From: Acidilobaceae archaeon
Lineage (GTDB): Archaea > Thermoproteota > Thermoprotei_A > Sulfolobales > Acidilobaceae
NCBI GenBank assembly: GCA_026413755.1
Contig: JAOAKH010000003.1
Span: 1 to 64,000, forward strand
Length of the DNA stretch: 64,000 nucleotides
Direction of reading: 5' to 3'
The notes beneath the pieces are model-generated. The model was not told the DNA's origin and did not search any database. It worked only from the letters and a program-made list of their open reading frames with translations. Made by a program: the position numbers and the translations under genes. Shown here in pieces: positions 1-7,475 of the stretch. Every line of letters begins with the position of its first letter. The first letter of the stretch is position 1.

Positions 1-16
1 TGTGTATAAGAGACAG
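1..16. other. Nextera transposase mosaic-end adapter remnant
   Basis: The 16 bases TGTGTATAAGAGACAG are exactly the last 16 bases of the 19-base Nextera mosaic end used in library preparation. Genuine genomic sequence begins at about position 17. This is a sequencing artefact at a contig edge, not biology. Confidence 0.96.
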
Positions 17-17
17 G

Positions 18-434
18 TATAAGATAGAGAGGGACGTGATAGGGGGGGAGCTCAAGGTCTCAGAGCTCCCACGGTTGTGGGACGAAATGATGGAGGAGCT
101 GCTGGGCATAACGCCCTCTAGCCACTCTGAAGGGGTCCTCCAGGACATACACTGGTCCATAACTAGCGTGGGTTACTTCCCCACATATACAATAGGCAAC
201 CTTCTGGCAGCCCAGCTAAAGTACGCGCTGGAGAAGGAGCTAGGACGCCTTGGGGAGCTAATCAGGGCCAGAAGGTTTGCAGACATCACTGAGTTCATGA
301 TGAAGAAGGTACACAGGTATGGTAGGCTCTACCCGCCGAAGGAGCTCGTGATGAGGAGCCTTGGGGAGCCGATTAGCCCAGAGTACTTCGTAAGGTACCT
401 AGAGGAGAAGTATCTGAAGAGGGCCCTCGGCTAG
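18..434 (+). CDS. M32 family carboxypeptidase (Taq type), C-terminal fragment
   Basis: This is the C-terminal part of a zinc metallocarboxypeptidase of family M32, a thermostable enzyme that trims C-terminal residues from peptides. The frame is open leftwards to the adapter and reads YKIERDVIGGELKV before the first possible GTG at 36, so the gene is cut by the contig edge rather than starting there. The motifs GVLQDIHWS and GYFPTYTIGNLLAAQL are characteristic of the M32 C-terminal helical domain. The HEXXH zinc site lies upstream and is not in the window. The TAG stop shares the tetranucleotide CTAG with the stop of the converging oxidoreductase gene. Confidence 0.9.
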   Translation, partial: YKIERDVIGGELKVSELPRLWDEMMEELLGITPSSHSEGVLQDIHWSITSVGYFPTYTIGNLLAAQLKYALEKELGRLGELIRARRFADITEFMMKKVHRYGRLYPPKELVMRSLGEPISPEYFVRYLEEKYLKRALG

Positions 435-1468
435 TCCACAGGCTCCACAGGGGCTCCCGGCCTTAGCTCCCTTTTTGGGTCCAGCTGTAAGGGGATGGGC
501 GTCCCCCTGTCCAAATGATCTACGAGGAGCTCTGCCAGCGCGGGTGCTATAGAGAAGCCCACGCCGTTAAAGGCCGTAAGAAGGTAGAGCCCTTCCTCGA
601 GCTCGCCCACGAGAGGGAAGGAGTCGTTAGTTCCTATGCAAGGGGCAGACACATATCGTATTACCTCGTGCTCCCTCATAATGCCCCTCCTCATGGGCCT
701 CTTTAGCACATCAATCAACATCTCTCTGTCGGGCCACAGGGCGTCCTCTGGAACTTCTGTAACCACGTTCGCCCCGTCCCCCACGGCTGTTGTGCCGTCG
801 CGGGCGGCGTTGATATAGTAGTCGAGCACGTCGTCGATCACCATTACCTCCACCCTTGGGCTCTTGAGCCTAGCGGCCTGGCACTTGTAAATAGAGAGCC
901 CGCTTATGTCCAAGGACTCCTTGGCCCAAGCACCGTTAGCCACTATCACCTCGCCCTCCACCCTCTCGCTCCCCACGACCACGCCTCCCTTCGCGAGCTT
1001 CCCCCAGCCTTTCACAAAGGAGACGCCGGCTTCTGCAGCCCGCCGCGTAAAAGAGTCTATGAGGGCCTTAACGTCGAGCCTAAAGGCCTCTGCCACGAGG
1101 ACCTCCTCCCCGAATCTGTTCACGTCCCCGATCAGCTCCCTCGCCTTTTCCTCAGACCAGCCTGCCCTCAGGCCTCTCTCGGAGAGCCTCTCGGCGACCG
1201 CCTGCGCTAGCTCCCTGTCCTTAGTAAACCAAACGCTTTCCACCAACTCGAGCGCGCCCGTACCCTCGTATATCTCTGCCGTCCTGAGCGCCCACGAAAG
1301 GAAGGGCTCCCTCATGTGATAAGTAAGTATCCCCGAGGAGCTCCCCGCTACAAGGGAGGTGAGCTCTGGGAGGCCTACTAGGTATACCTTGTAGCCTCTC
1401 TCTGCAAGCATATACGACGCTGATAGCCCAGCTATGCCGGAACCCACGATCACAAAGTCTGCCCTCAA
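431..1468 (-). CDS. FAD-dependent oxidoreductase, DAO/glycine-oxidase type
   Basis: A 345-residue flavoprotein of the D-amino-acid oxidase superfamily, which oxidises amines or amino acids using FAD. The N-terminal Rossmann dinucleotide fold is clear: VIVGSGIAGLSASYMLAERG (residues about 6-25). The C-terminal GTNDSFPLVGELEEGLYL segment followed by FNGVGFSIAPALAELL is the usual FAD/substrate-lid end of this superfamily. The substrate cannot be read from the sequence; glycine oxidase, sarcosine oxidase and proline dehydrogenase beta subunits all look alike at this level. It stands alone, converging on the M32 gene with a 4-base stop overlap. The ATG at 1468 follows a short AT-rich intergenic region shared with the divergent coiled-coil gene. 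Confidence 0.8.
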   Translation of the reverse strand: MRADFVIVGSGIAGLSASYMLAERGYKVYLVGLPELTSLVAGSSSGILTYHMREPFLSWALRTAEIYEGTGALELVESVWFTKDRELAQAVAERLSERGLRAGWSEEKARELIGDVNRFGEEVLVAEAFRLDVKALIDSFTRRAAEAGVSFVKGWGKLAKGGVVVGSERVEGEVIVANGAWAKESLDISGLSIYKCQAARLKSPRVEVMVIDDVLDYYINAARDGTTAVGDGANVVTEVPEDALWPDREMLIDVLKRPMRRGIMREHEVIRYVSAPCIGTNDSFPLVGELEEGLYLLTAFNGVGFSIAPALAELLVDHLDRGTPIPLQLDPKRELRPGAPVEPVD

Positions 1469-1559
1469 GGCCTTGACCCCTTACTATGATCATCTAAAAG
1501 TTTAGACTTTTTCTATATCCGTAAACTAACTCCCCCACCTAGAATCTTTTCAATGAACA

Positions 1560-1571
1560 TATTTATATAAA
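1560..1571 (+). promoter_or_regulatory. TATA box for the RHH/coiled-coil gene
   Basis: The sequence TTTATATAA at 1562-1570 is a strong archaeal TATA element. Its centre is about 28 bases before the ATG at 1594, which predicts a leaderless or near-leaderless transcript. Confidence 0.7.
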
Positions 1572-1593
1572 CTTTGCTTACATTATTATATGT

Positions 1594-2262
1594 ATGGTGG
1601 GAACTATGTCAGAAGAGAAGAAGAGGTTGGAGAAGATCTCTGAAATAATAGAGAGGGCCTTTGAGGAGGCCTTCAGGGAACTGGAGGATTTGGAAAGGGA
1701 AGTAGAGAGGGGAGAGGTAAAGCCCAGAGAGCTCTACGAGGAGTTCGAGGAGGTGGCAGACGAGCTTAGAGAGGCATTGGGTAAGGCCGGCAGGGTGTTG
1801 GCAAGGATAAGGGAGGAAGCACAGGAGGAGGAGGTGAGAGAGAAGGCCAAGGAGCTGGAGAAGCTGATAGAGGAGAAGGCAAGGAGCTTCATAGCTAGGT
1901 ATGAGGAGGTTTTGAGGAAAGCTGAGAAAGCCGCAGAGAAGAGGAGGTTCGACATAGCTCCTCTCGTGAGCCTCTCGCAGAGGCTCGTCAGGAGCATAGA
2001 GAGGGAAGTGGAGGGGATACTGAGAGGGGAGGAGAGGGAGGCCTCCGGAGTGATATCTTCCATAAGGCTGAGGGAGGAGGAGCTGAAGGTAATAGACGAG
2101 CTCGTGGGCGCTGGCATATTCAGGAGCAGGAGCGAGGCGGTGGCCTTCTTCACAAAGAGGGGCATAGAGGCCTCTCGGGAGTGGCTAGAGAAGGCGAGGG
2201 AAAACATAAGGAAGATCAGGGAGCTCCAAGAGGAAGTGAGGAGGGAGATGGAGAAGACGTAA
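1594..2262 (+). CDS. Coiled-coil protein with C-terminal ribbon-helix-helix-like segment
   Basis: A very charged, Glu/Lys/Arg-rich protein of 222 residues. Residues about 5-160 are predicted long helices or coiled coil. The segment around VIDELVGAGIFRSRSEAVAFF (about 167-187) has the spacing and residues of a ribbon-helix-helix DNA-binding unit, where 'GIFRSRSEAV' is the typical turn into helix 2, but here it is near the C terminus. This suggests a DNA-associated, possibly architectural or regulatory protein. The TATA box 28 bases upstream supports a leaderless start at 1594; ATG 1606 is an alternative. No family name is assigned. A T-rich run just after the stop may terminate it. Confidence 0.7.
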   Translation: MVGTMSEEKKRLEKISEIIERAFEEAFRELEDLEREVERGEVKPRELYEEFEEVADELREALGKAGRVLARIREEAQEEEVREKAKELEKLIEEKARSFIARYEEVLRKAEKAAEKRRFDIAPLVSLSQRLVRSIEREVEGILRGEEREASGVISSIRLREEELKVIDELVGAGIFRSRSEAVAFFTKRGIEASREWLEKARENIRKIRELQEEVRREMEKT

Positions 2263-2263
2263 C

Positions 2264-3397
2264 CTAAGGCCTCTTTTTCTTTACCCTTAGTGCGTCGTAG
2301 CCCACGTCCTTTGGAGGCATCTTGAGGGCCAGGGCCGCAACTGCCATAGCTATGGCCGCCTTTGCCTCCCTAGTGTTCCCCCTTGCCTTGTGGCTCTCCT
2401 CCCCCACCATAATTATAGAAGCCCCCGCCTCTGCTGCGAGGAACGTGAGGACCGCCACCGAAGCGTGCGTGTCGACGTCCATGAGCTCCACGGCGTTGTT
2501 GAGGCCCATCATGATGGGGGCTCTCGCGGAGAGCTCGCGCGCGGCGAAGAAGGACTCGAGGGCGCCAGGATATACGGGGGGATTGACGACGGGGTCAAGG
2601 ATTATTTTCTCGTACCCCAGCTCCTTTGCCCTGACGAAAGCTCTCTCCAGGTCTTCCACCCTTTCCCTCCAGCCCCCCAGCCTCTCCGGTATGATCACGT
2701 AAGGCCTATCCCTTAGTCGCTTGGGGATCCTCTCGAGTAGGGAGTACGTCAAGCTCATGCCCACGTGAGCCCCCATCTCCATGGCCTTCACAAGCGTCTC
2801 CGTGTTCCCCGCGTCTGCAGCCACGGGGGCTACCTTCATGACTGCTTCTAGGGCCCTGAGGTAATCCCTCTCTTCCGCCTTCATGTCCGCACTAAGCACC
2901 ACCAGCTCTGCCCCCTCCGACGCCCTGTACCTAGCTTCCTCCACAGTCTCCTCTGGGCTCATACCCTCCTTGTGATATACGTCAGACGCGAGGATCAGGG
3001 GAGGGGGCCTCATGGGGACCTTCAGGCCCCCCACCTCGAAGGCCACCTCCATCCTCGCGGCCTTGAGGGCCTCCTCCGCTACTTCCCTCATCCTTTCCCC
3101 AGCCACCTTCTCTGCTTGCACTGCGGGGCTCAGCTCTGCTGGGGAGACCTTGCGCAGGAGGAACGGGAGAGCGGTTATGGAGAGGGTGCCCTTGACTACT
3201 CGGCGCAGCGAAGAGTAGTCGTAGGGGGAGGAGCCGGGCACCAGCGCGTAATCGTAGCTCACCCCCTCTAGAGCCCTTCTCACGGTCTCCGGCTTATAGT
3301 CGTTCACCCTGATCACTACTACCTCGTAGCCCAGAGCCTCTAACTCCTTCACCGCTTCCCCCACCTGCGGTAGGGCCGTGAGCAGTGCCAGCCTCAA
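2264..3397 (-). CDS. Dihydropteroate synthase-related TIM-barrel protein (TIGR00284-like)
   Basis: A 377-residue archaeal protein related to the pterin-binding domain of dihydropteroate synthase. The N-terminal part (about 1-120) is the extra Rossmann-like domain of this archaeal group. From about 133 onward LILASDVYH, VAADAGN, IILDPVVNPP and MMGLNNAVELMDVDTHAS follow the beta strands of the barrel. Archaeal relatives are usually longer, about 500 residues as I recall, so this is a short form. The family's exact reaction is unsettled; a role in methanopterin/folate-like C1 carrier metabolism is inferred. It is divergent from the Mrp gene, with about 64 bases of AT-rich shared promoter between them. 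Confidence 0.75.
   Translation of the reverse strand: MRLALLTALPQVGEAVKELEALGYEVVVIRVNDYKPETVRRALEGVSYDYALVPGSSPYDYSSLRRVVKGTLSITALPFLLRKVSPAELSPAVQAEKVAGERMREVAEEALKAARMEVAFEVGGLKVPMRPPPLILASDVYHKEGMSPEETVEEARYRASEGAELVVLSADMKAEERDYLRALEAVMKVAPVAADAGNTETLVKAMEMGAHVGMSLTYSLLERIPKRLRDRPYVIIPERLGGWRERVEDLERAFVRAKELGYEKIILDPVVNPPVYPGALESFFAARELSARAPIMMGLNNAVELMDVDTHASVAVLTFLAAEAGASIIMVGEESHKARGNTREAKAAIAMAVAALALKMPPKDVGYDALRVKKKRP
2268..2284 (+). terminator. T-rich terminator after the coiled-coil gene
   Basis: GGCCTCTTTTTCTTTAC lies a few bases after the TAA of the coiled-coil gene. It overlaps the 3' end of the converging DHPS-related gene. Poly-T tracts are the main intrinsic termination signal in archaea. 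Confidence 0.4.
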
Positions 3398-3461
3398 GGC
3401 ATCCCCCAGTATAATATCTCAAAATAAATCTTTGCGCGAAGAAGTGGAGAGGAGCTGAGAG

Positions 3462-4397
3462 TTGGGAGAGAAAGAAAAAGGCCTTAGGATGGACCACTAC
3501 AAGAAGGGCTCTGGGGGGAGCTACAAAGAGGTAGCGGAGAGGATGAAAGAGACAGCTAGGCAGCAGAGCATGGCGACGGCAAACATGCTGAAGATAAAGT
3601 ACAAGCTGCTGATCCTAAGCAGCAAGGGAGGGGTGGGCAAGTCCCTCGTCACGTCCAGCCTCGCCATATCTCTAGCCCTCATGGGTAAGAAGGTGGGGGT
3701 CCTCGACGCGGACTTTCACGGTCCTTCAGCGCATAAGATGCTTGGGGTCCCCACGGGCCGTGGTATGTCCGGTAGGCTTGATGGGACCGTGGATCCCGTG
3801 GAGGCCGCTGCGGGGGTGAAGTTGGCGTCAATAGGGCTGCTGATACCGAGGGATGACGTAGCGCTCATATGGAGGGGACCTATAAAGGCCGGGGCTATAA
3901 GGGAGCTGCTGGCCTACGTGAACTGGGGGCCTTTGGACTACCTCCTCATAGATCTGCCGCCCGGCACCGGAGATGAGCCCCTCACGCTGGTGCAGTCGAT
4001 CCCCAAGGTGACCGGCATAGTGCTAGTCACGATCCCCAGCGAGGTCTCCAAGTCTGTGGTGAAAAAGGCCATAGCCTTTGCCGCAAAGGTCAAGACGCCC
4101 ATAGTGGGTATAATAGAGAACATGAGCTACCTGCGCTGTCCCCATGGCGACGTGATATACGTCTTTGGCAAGGGCGCTGCGGAGGAGCTGTCGAAAGAGT
4201 ACAATATACCCTTCCTCGGCAGCATACCCCTCGACCCAAGGGTTAGGGAGGCTAGCGACAGGGGAAAGGCCTTCTTCCTCGAGTACCCTGACTCCGAGGC
4301 AGCTCAGGCCTTCAGGGAGATAGCTGCGAGGATAGTAGATATAGTAGAGGGAGGGAAGGCCATTATACCGGAGATACCCGAAGAGGAAGGGGGCTAG
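3462..4397 (+). CDS. Mrp/NBP35-type P-loop ATPase, Fe-S cluster carrier family
   Basis: A 311-residue deviant-Walker ATPase of the Mrp/ApbC/NBP35 family, which carries and transfers Fe-S clusters to apoproteins in the cytosol. Visible motifs are SSKGGVGKS (Walker A with the signature lysine), VGVLDADFHGPS and LLIDLPPGTGDEPLTLVQ. The usual C-terminal CPxC pair that bridges a cluster across the dimer is not intact: the sequence reads YLRCPHGD, with one cysteine. The TTG start is preferred because AGGAG lies seven bases upstream; ATG 3489 is the alternative. It converges on rpl23, sharing a CTAG in which both stops lie. Confidence 0.85.
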   Translation: MGEKEKGLRMDHYKKGSGGSYKEVAERMKETARQQSMATANMLKIKYKLLILSSKGGVGKSLVTSSLAISLALMGKKVGVLDADFHGPSAHKMLGVPTGRGMSGRLDGTVDPVEAAAGVKLASIGLLIPRDDVALIWRGPIKAGAIRELLAYVNWGPLDYLLIDLPPGTGDEPLTLVQSIPKVTGIVLVTIPSEVSKSVVKKAIAFAAKVKTPIVGIIENMSYLRCPHGDVIYVFGKGAAEELSKEYNIPFLGSIPLDPRVREASDRGKAFFLEYPDSEAAQAFREIAARIVDIVEGGKAIIPEIPEEEGG

Positions 4398-4639
4398 ACA
4401 GTCCCTAGCTTTACCGCGAGGTCCCTTGCATTGAACCCCGGCGCCAGCTTCACATAAGCCTTCTTCTCCCCTTTGCTGGTTATCAGCGTCCTGACCTCGA
4501 CCACCTTTACGCCGAGCCTCTCCTCCAGGAACCTCTTGATTTGATGTTTCGTGGCATTGCGCTCCACTATCAGTGTTATTACGTTCTCTTCCAACAGCCT
4601 GCTGGCCTTCTCGCTCGCATGAGCCCTTATGACCACCAT
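4394..4639 (-). CDS. rpl23: Ribosomal protein uL23
   Basis: An 81-residue 50S protein at the peptide exit tunnel rim, where SRP and other nascent-chain factors dock. The family pattern is clear: ASEKASRLLEENVITLIVERNATKHQIKRFLEE, then KVVEVRTLIT and KKAYVKLAPG. The start overlaps the rpl4 stop by one base, so it is translated as part of the rpl3-rpl4-rpl23 unit. Unusually, rpl2 does not follow; the next gene converges, and rpl2 is about 41 kb away. The S10-type operon has therefore been broken here. Confidence 0.96.
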   Translation of the reverse strand: MVVIRAHASEKASRLLEENVITLIVERNATKHQIKRFLEERLGVKVVEVRTLITSKGEKKAYVKLAPGFNARDLAVKLGTV

Positions 4640-5460
4640 CAGGGACTCACCTTGAACCTCTCCGCAAGCATTTGCAGAGAGCCGGAGGAGATGAGTGCCA
4701 GCCTTCCAGGCACGCCTCCTGGAGCCAAGTGAAGGACGCTGACCATGCGAGGCGTCACCACGTCCACCCCGGCGAGGTTCCTGAAGGCGAGGGCTGCTGG
4801 GCTCCTATGATCCTCTATTATTACCAGAGGCCCCTTGGGCTCTTTGTACCTCCTCCCCCTCATCTTCCCTTTCCCAGCCCTCCACCTGATGCGCTCGCGA
4901 GCTCTCTCCACGTCCTCGTAGAGCCCCAGCGCCTGTAACAGCTCCACTGCCTGCCTCGCCTTAGTTATGGAGCCCAGCTCAGAAGAGTCTACAACGACCG
5001 GAAGGGCCTCGGCAGAGAAGACGTGGCCCCTTCTCTTCACGAGCTCCACCACACTAGTCGCCGCTAGGGCGCTCATGGTGCCCAGCAGCTTCTCCTTCTT
5101 GTTAACCCTCTCATGGATCCTTGCCTCCACCCTTGGCGGGAACACCGCCATGCCGCCCACTGCAAAGCCTATGAAGGCAGCCCTCCTAGATCCCTTCTCC
5201 CTCGGCACCCTTGCTAGCCCATAGCCTATGCCCAGGCTCTCTGCAGAGGTCCTCTTGCCCGCCATGGGGTCTCTTCCCTTCGGCTGGAGCCTCATGGTGA
5301 ACTCGCTTAGGAAGACCCTCCTTATCAGGTCCTCCCTAATGGGGAACCTGAAGGGCAGCGGGAGCTCTACGCTAGAGACCTTCTCACCCTTCACGTTATA
5401 TATGGGCACAGATATAGGGGGCCTGAGATATAGCAGCATAGAGCTATACACTCTCATCAC
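4639..5460 (-). CDS. rpl4: Ribosomal protein uL4
   Basis: A 273-residue 50S protein whose extended loop lines the exit tunnel. Motifs include FPIREDLIRRVFLSE, RDPMAGKRTSAESLG, ARVPREKG, and the C-terminal GPLVIIEDHRSPAALAFRNLAGVDV. The annotated start is GTG 5460 with ATG 5457 directly after it. A GAGGTG sequence abuts these codons, which is too close for an ideal Shine-Dalgarno. ATG about seven codons further on (MLLYLRPPIS) fits the usual N terminus better and is a reasonable alternative. Tightly coupled to rpl3, with one base between the genes. Confidence 0.95.
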   Translation of the reverse strand: MMRVYSSMLLYLRPPISVPIYNVKGEKVSSVELPLPFRFPIREDLIRRVFLSEFTMRLQPKGRDPMAGKRTSAESLGIGYGLARVPREKGSRRAAFIGFAVGGMAVFPPRVEARIHERVNKKEKLLGTMSALAATSVVELVKRRGHVFSAEALPVVVDSSELGSITKARQAVELLQALGLYEDVERARERIRWRAGKGKMRGRRYKEPKGPLVIIEDHRSPAALAFRNLAGVDVVTPRMVSVLHLAPGGVPGRLALISSGSLQMLAERFKVSP

Positions 5461-5461
5461 C

Positions 5462-6499
5462 TCAGTTGCCCTGCTTGCTCTGCACGCTAATATGAACTAT
5501 CTTGGGCGTTAGGATGCCGTGCCTGAGGTACCAAGCAGGAGGCCTAATGGGCCACCTGAGCACTATGGGCCTCTTGACCGTCCCGGGGACGCTGCCGCTA
5601 AGGACTACGTACTCGCTCCTCACGAGCCCGTAGTGGAGGAAGCCGCCCGCTGGCGTGATGCCGTGGCCGTCCTGTGAGATCATGAGAATCCTCTTGTTGT
5701 AGTCCGTCCTCCTGTGGAAGCCCATCTGTCCTGCCTGCGGGGTTTCCCAGAAAGTGCCCACGGCAGAAGACCTGGCGCCCGGCCCGCTCCTGCTCCCCTT
5801 CCTGTGCTTGTGCCATCTCGGTAACTCCTTCACTCCCCACCTCTTCACTACCCCCTGGAAGCCCTTGCCCTTAGTTACCGCTATTACGTCGACAGGCTGG
5901 CCGGCCTGGAAGACCTCCTTCACGCTGACCTCCTTCCCCAGCTTGCTCACGGCGTAGGAGAAAAGCGACTTCACGTCCTCCACGCCGCCCACTGCTATCT
6001 CCAGCAGATCAGGGGCCTTCTTGCTGAGCCCACCAGTCAGCTTTGGCTGAGAGGCAGCTATGACCCTGACCTCCTCGACAAACTCAAGGCTCTCCTCCAG
6101 CTCCCTCAGCTTTACCTCAGCGTTGTATGAGCCGAGAGTGGGGATCCTCCTCTCTAGCTCCAGCTCCCTGGGGGGCTCCGCCCAGGCTTCGCCAAGAGTG
6201 TATAGCCCCCTATTCACGTCGAACCCGTATAGCCTGACCGCAAGCACGAACAGAGGAGGGGTCTCTAGCACGGTGACGGGGACAAATATTTCCCTGCCGC
6301 TCGTGGGGCTCTCGGGTATGTCGTCCACTACGTAGACGTGGGTCATCCCAACCTTGTAGCCCAGGAAGCCCAGGAGCATGGGCCTCCCGAGGTTCACCTC
6401 GGGCCACGACTTAACCCTAGGCACTAGCCTCTCTGCTCTTTTCCTGGGCGTGAACCCTAGGCTCCCTCTTTTTGGAGCGCTCTTCTTTCTAGCGCCCAA
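5462..6499 (-). CDS. rpl3: Ribosomal protein uL3
   Basis: A 345-residue 50S protein that reaches toward the peptidyl-transferase centre. The N terminus is basic (MGARKKSAPKRGSLGF), followed by GFLGYKVGMTHV, VDVIAVTKGKGFQGVVKRWG and the loop GFHRRTDYNKRIL. This is first in the rpl3-rpl4-rpl23 run. The sequence GCTTATTAG at about 6537-6545, upstream on the coding strand, could give it its own promoter although the SPOUT methyltransferase precedes it on the same strand. The methyltransferase-rpl3 linkage is conserved in many crenarchaea. Confidence 0.96.
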   Translation of the reverse strand: MGARKKSAPKRGSLGFTPRKRAERLVPRVKSWPEVNLGRPMLLGFLGYKVGMTHVYVVDDIPESPTSGREIFVPVTVLETPPLFVLAVRLYGFDVNRGLYTLGEAWAEPPRELELERRIPTLGSYNAEVKLRELEESLEFVEEVRVIAASQPKLTGGLSKKAPDLLEIAVGGVEDVKSLFSYAVSKLGKEVSVKEVFQAGQPVDVIAVTKGKGFQGVVKRWGVKELPRWHKHRKGSRSGPGARSSAVGTFWETPQAGQMGFHRRTDYNKRILMISQDGHGITPAGGFLHYGLVRSEYVVLSGSVPGTVKRPIVLRWPIRPPAWYLRHGILTPKIVHISVQSKQGN

Positions 6500-6544
6500 T
6501 ACCCTCTCCTTGGCTCTGAACTGGCCTCTTACGCCCTAATAAGC

Positions 6545-7381
6545 TTAGAGCAGGCCTGCGTTGGTGAGGGCGGAGAGTGTGGCGTAGAGGGCCTCCTCTG
6601 TCCTCACAGTAAATGTGCCCTGGAAGGGCACGGTGTTTACTGAGAGGTCGAAGATGTCGGGGGAATTTTCGTATGGACATATGCGGGGGCCCCCGAAGAC
6701 CACCAGCACCCCTTTAGCCTCCCTAGCTTTCTCTAACAATGAGCGCGCCACCTCCCCCATCCCTCTCCCGAGCCTAGAGGAGGCTACGGCGATGTAGCCT
6801 GCCCTCCTGAGCCTCTCCACCACCCCTTCTATGACCCCCTCCCTCCTCACCTCGAAGCCCACGTAGACGTCGCCCCAGGAGGAGGGCTCCAGCAGGAGGG
6901 GGCTCAGGGACTTGACCCTTACCGTTACCCTCGAGCGCTGCGCGGTCCTCCCGAGCAAGATCCCGCGACCCAGCCTCCCGAGGTAAACCTCGCAGGACTC
7001 CTCGTCGCAGGACTCCACGTAGCCTTCCAGCCTGTCCCCCACGGAGAGCTCCCTTGGGGCGTCGTGGGTGACGAGTCTCAGAGGGGGCAGAAGGCCTACT
7101 GCAGAGAGCTGGGGCGAGAGGGGGAAGAGCCTTTTCCTGAGGTGCGGCGGGGTTACCATGTAGTTCAGGAGGGCCTCCAGAAGGCGCAGGTCCTCCTCCC
7201 GCGTGTCCTGGTCTCTGTACACTATTGCCTCATCCACCCTGAATATAGCGAGGGCCCTCCCTATCATGCCCGCCTTTATGGTCTTCAGCTCCAGCGTCTC
7301 CTCTACGGAGAGAACGCTTGCGGGGAGTGCTACCGAGAGCCTCTTCTCCCTCCTAGGAGGGGGCCAGGGAGAGAGCATCAC
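6545..7381 (-). CDS. SPOUT RNA methyltransferase (archaeal DUF171 / Methyltrn_RNA_3 type)
   Basis: A 278-residue protein of the SPOUT superfamily found just upstream of rpl3 in many archaea. Features: MIGRALAIFRVDEAIVYRD near the N terminus, an OB-like insert (about 110-170), then GVLVVFGGPRICPYEN and a knot region ending VNTVPFQGTFTVRTEEALYATL. The family is predicted to methylate rRNA bases using S-adenosylmethionine; the exact target is not readable here. ATG (7378) and GTG (7381) are adjacent; the start overlaps the stop of the small upstream ORF in a TGATG arrangement, so translation is probably coupled. Confidence 0.8.
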   Translation of the reverse strand: MMLSPWPPPRREKRLSVALPASVLSVEETLELKTIKAGMIGRALAIFRVDEAIVYRDQDTREEDLRLLEALLNYMVTPPHLRKRLFPLSPQLSAVGLLPPLRLVTHDAPRELSVGDRLEGYVESCDEESCEVYLGRLGRGILLGRTAQRSRVTVRVKSLSPLLLEPSSWGDVYVGFEVRREGVIEGVVERLRRAGYIAVASSRLGRGMGEVARSLLEKAREAKGVLVVFGGPRICPYENSPDIFDLSVNTVPFQGTFTVRTEEALYATLSALTNAGLL

Positions 7382-7470
7382 TTCTTGCCCTTAGGGGTCT
7401 TCTTGGGCTGCTCCTCCTCCTTCTCCTTCTCCTTTACCATGAAGAGGGTGGTCTTCTGCCTCCCTCCCAT
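7378..7470 (-). CDS. Small Lys/Glu-rich protein of 30 residues
   Basis: A 30-codon ORF, starting MGGRQKTTLF and ending in a Lys/Pro/Gly tail. It sits between the lyase gene and the SPOUT methyltransferase on the same strand. Evidence for translation: a strong Shine-Dalgarno GGAGGGGTGA spans the end of the upstream gene at the right distance from the ATG, and its TGA overlaps the next start. The start 'MGG(K/R)' plus a Lys/Glu-rich stretch resembles the N-terminal tail of ribosomal protein eS25, but the winged-helix domain of eS25 is absent and the downstream frame does not supply it. It may be a truncated or very small ribosomal-type peptide, or a leader. Confidence 0.55.
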   Translation of the reverse strand: MGGRQKTTLFMVKEKEKEEEQPKKTPKGKK

Positions 7471-7475
7471 TCAGA

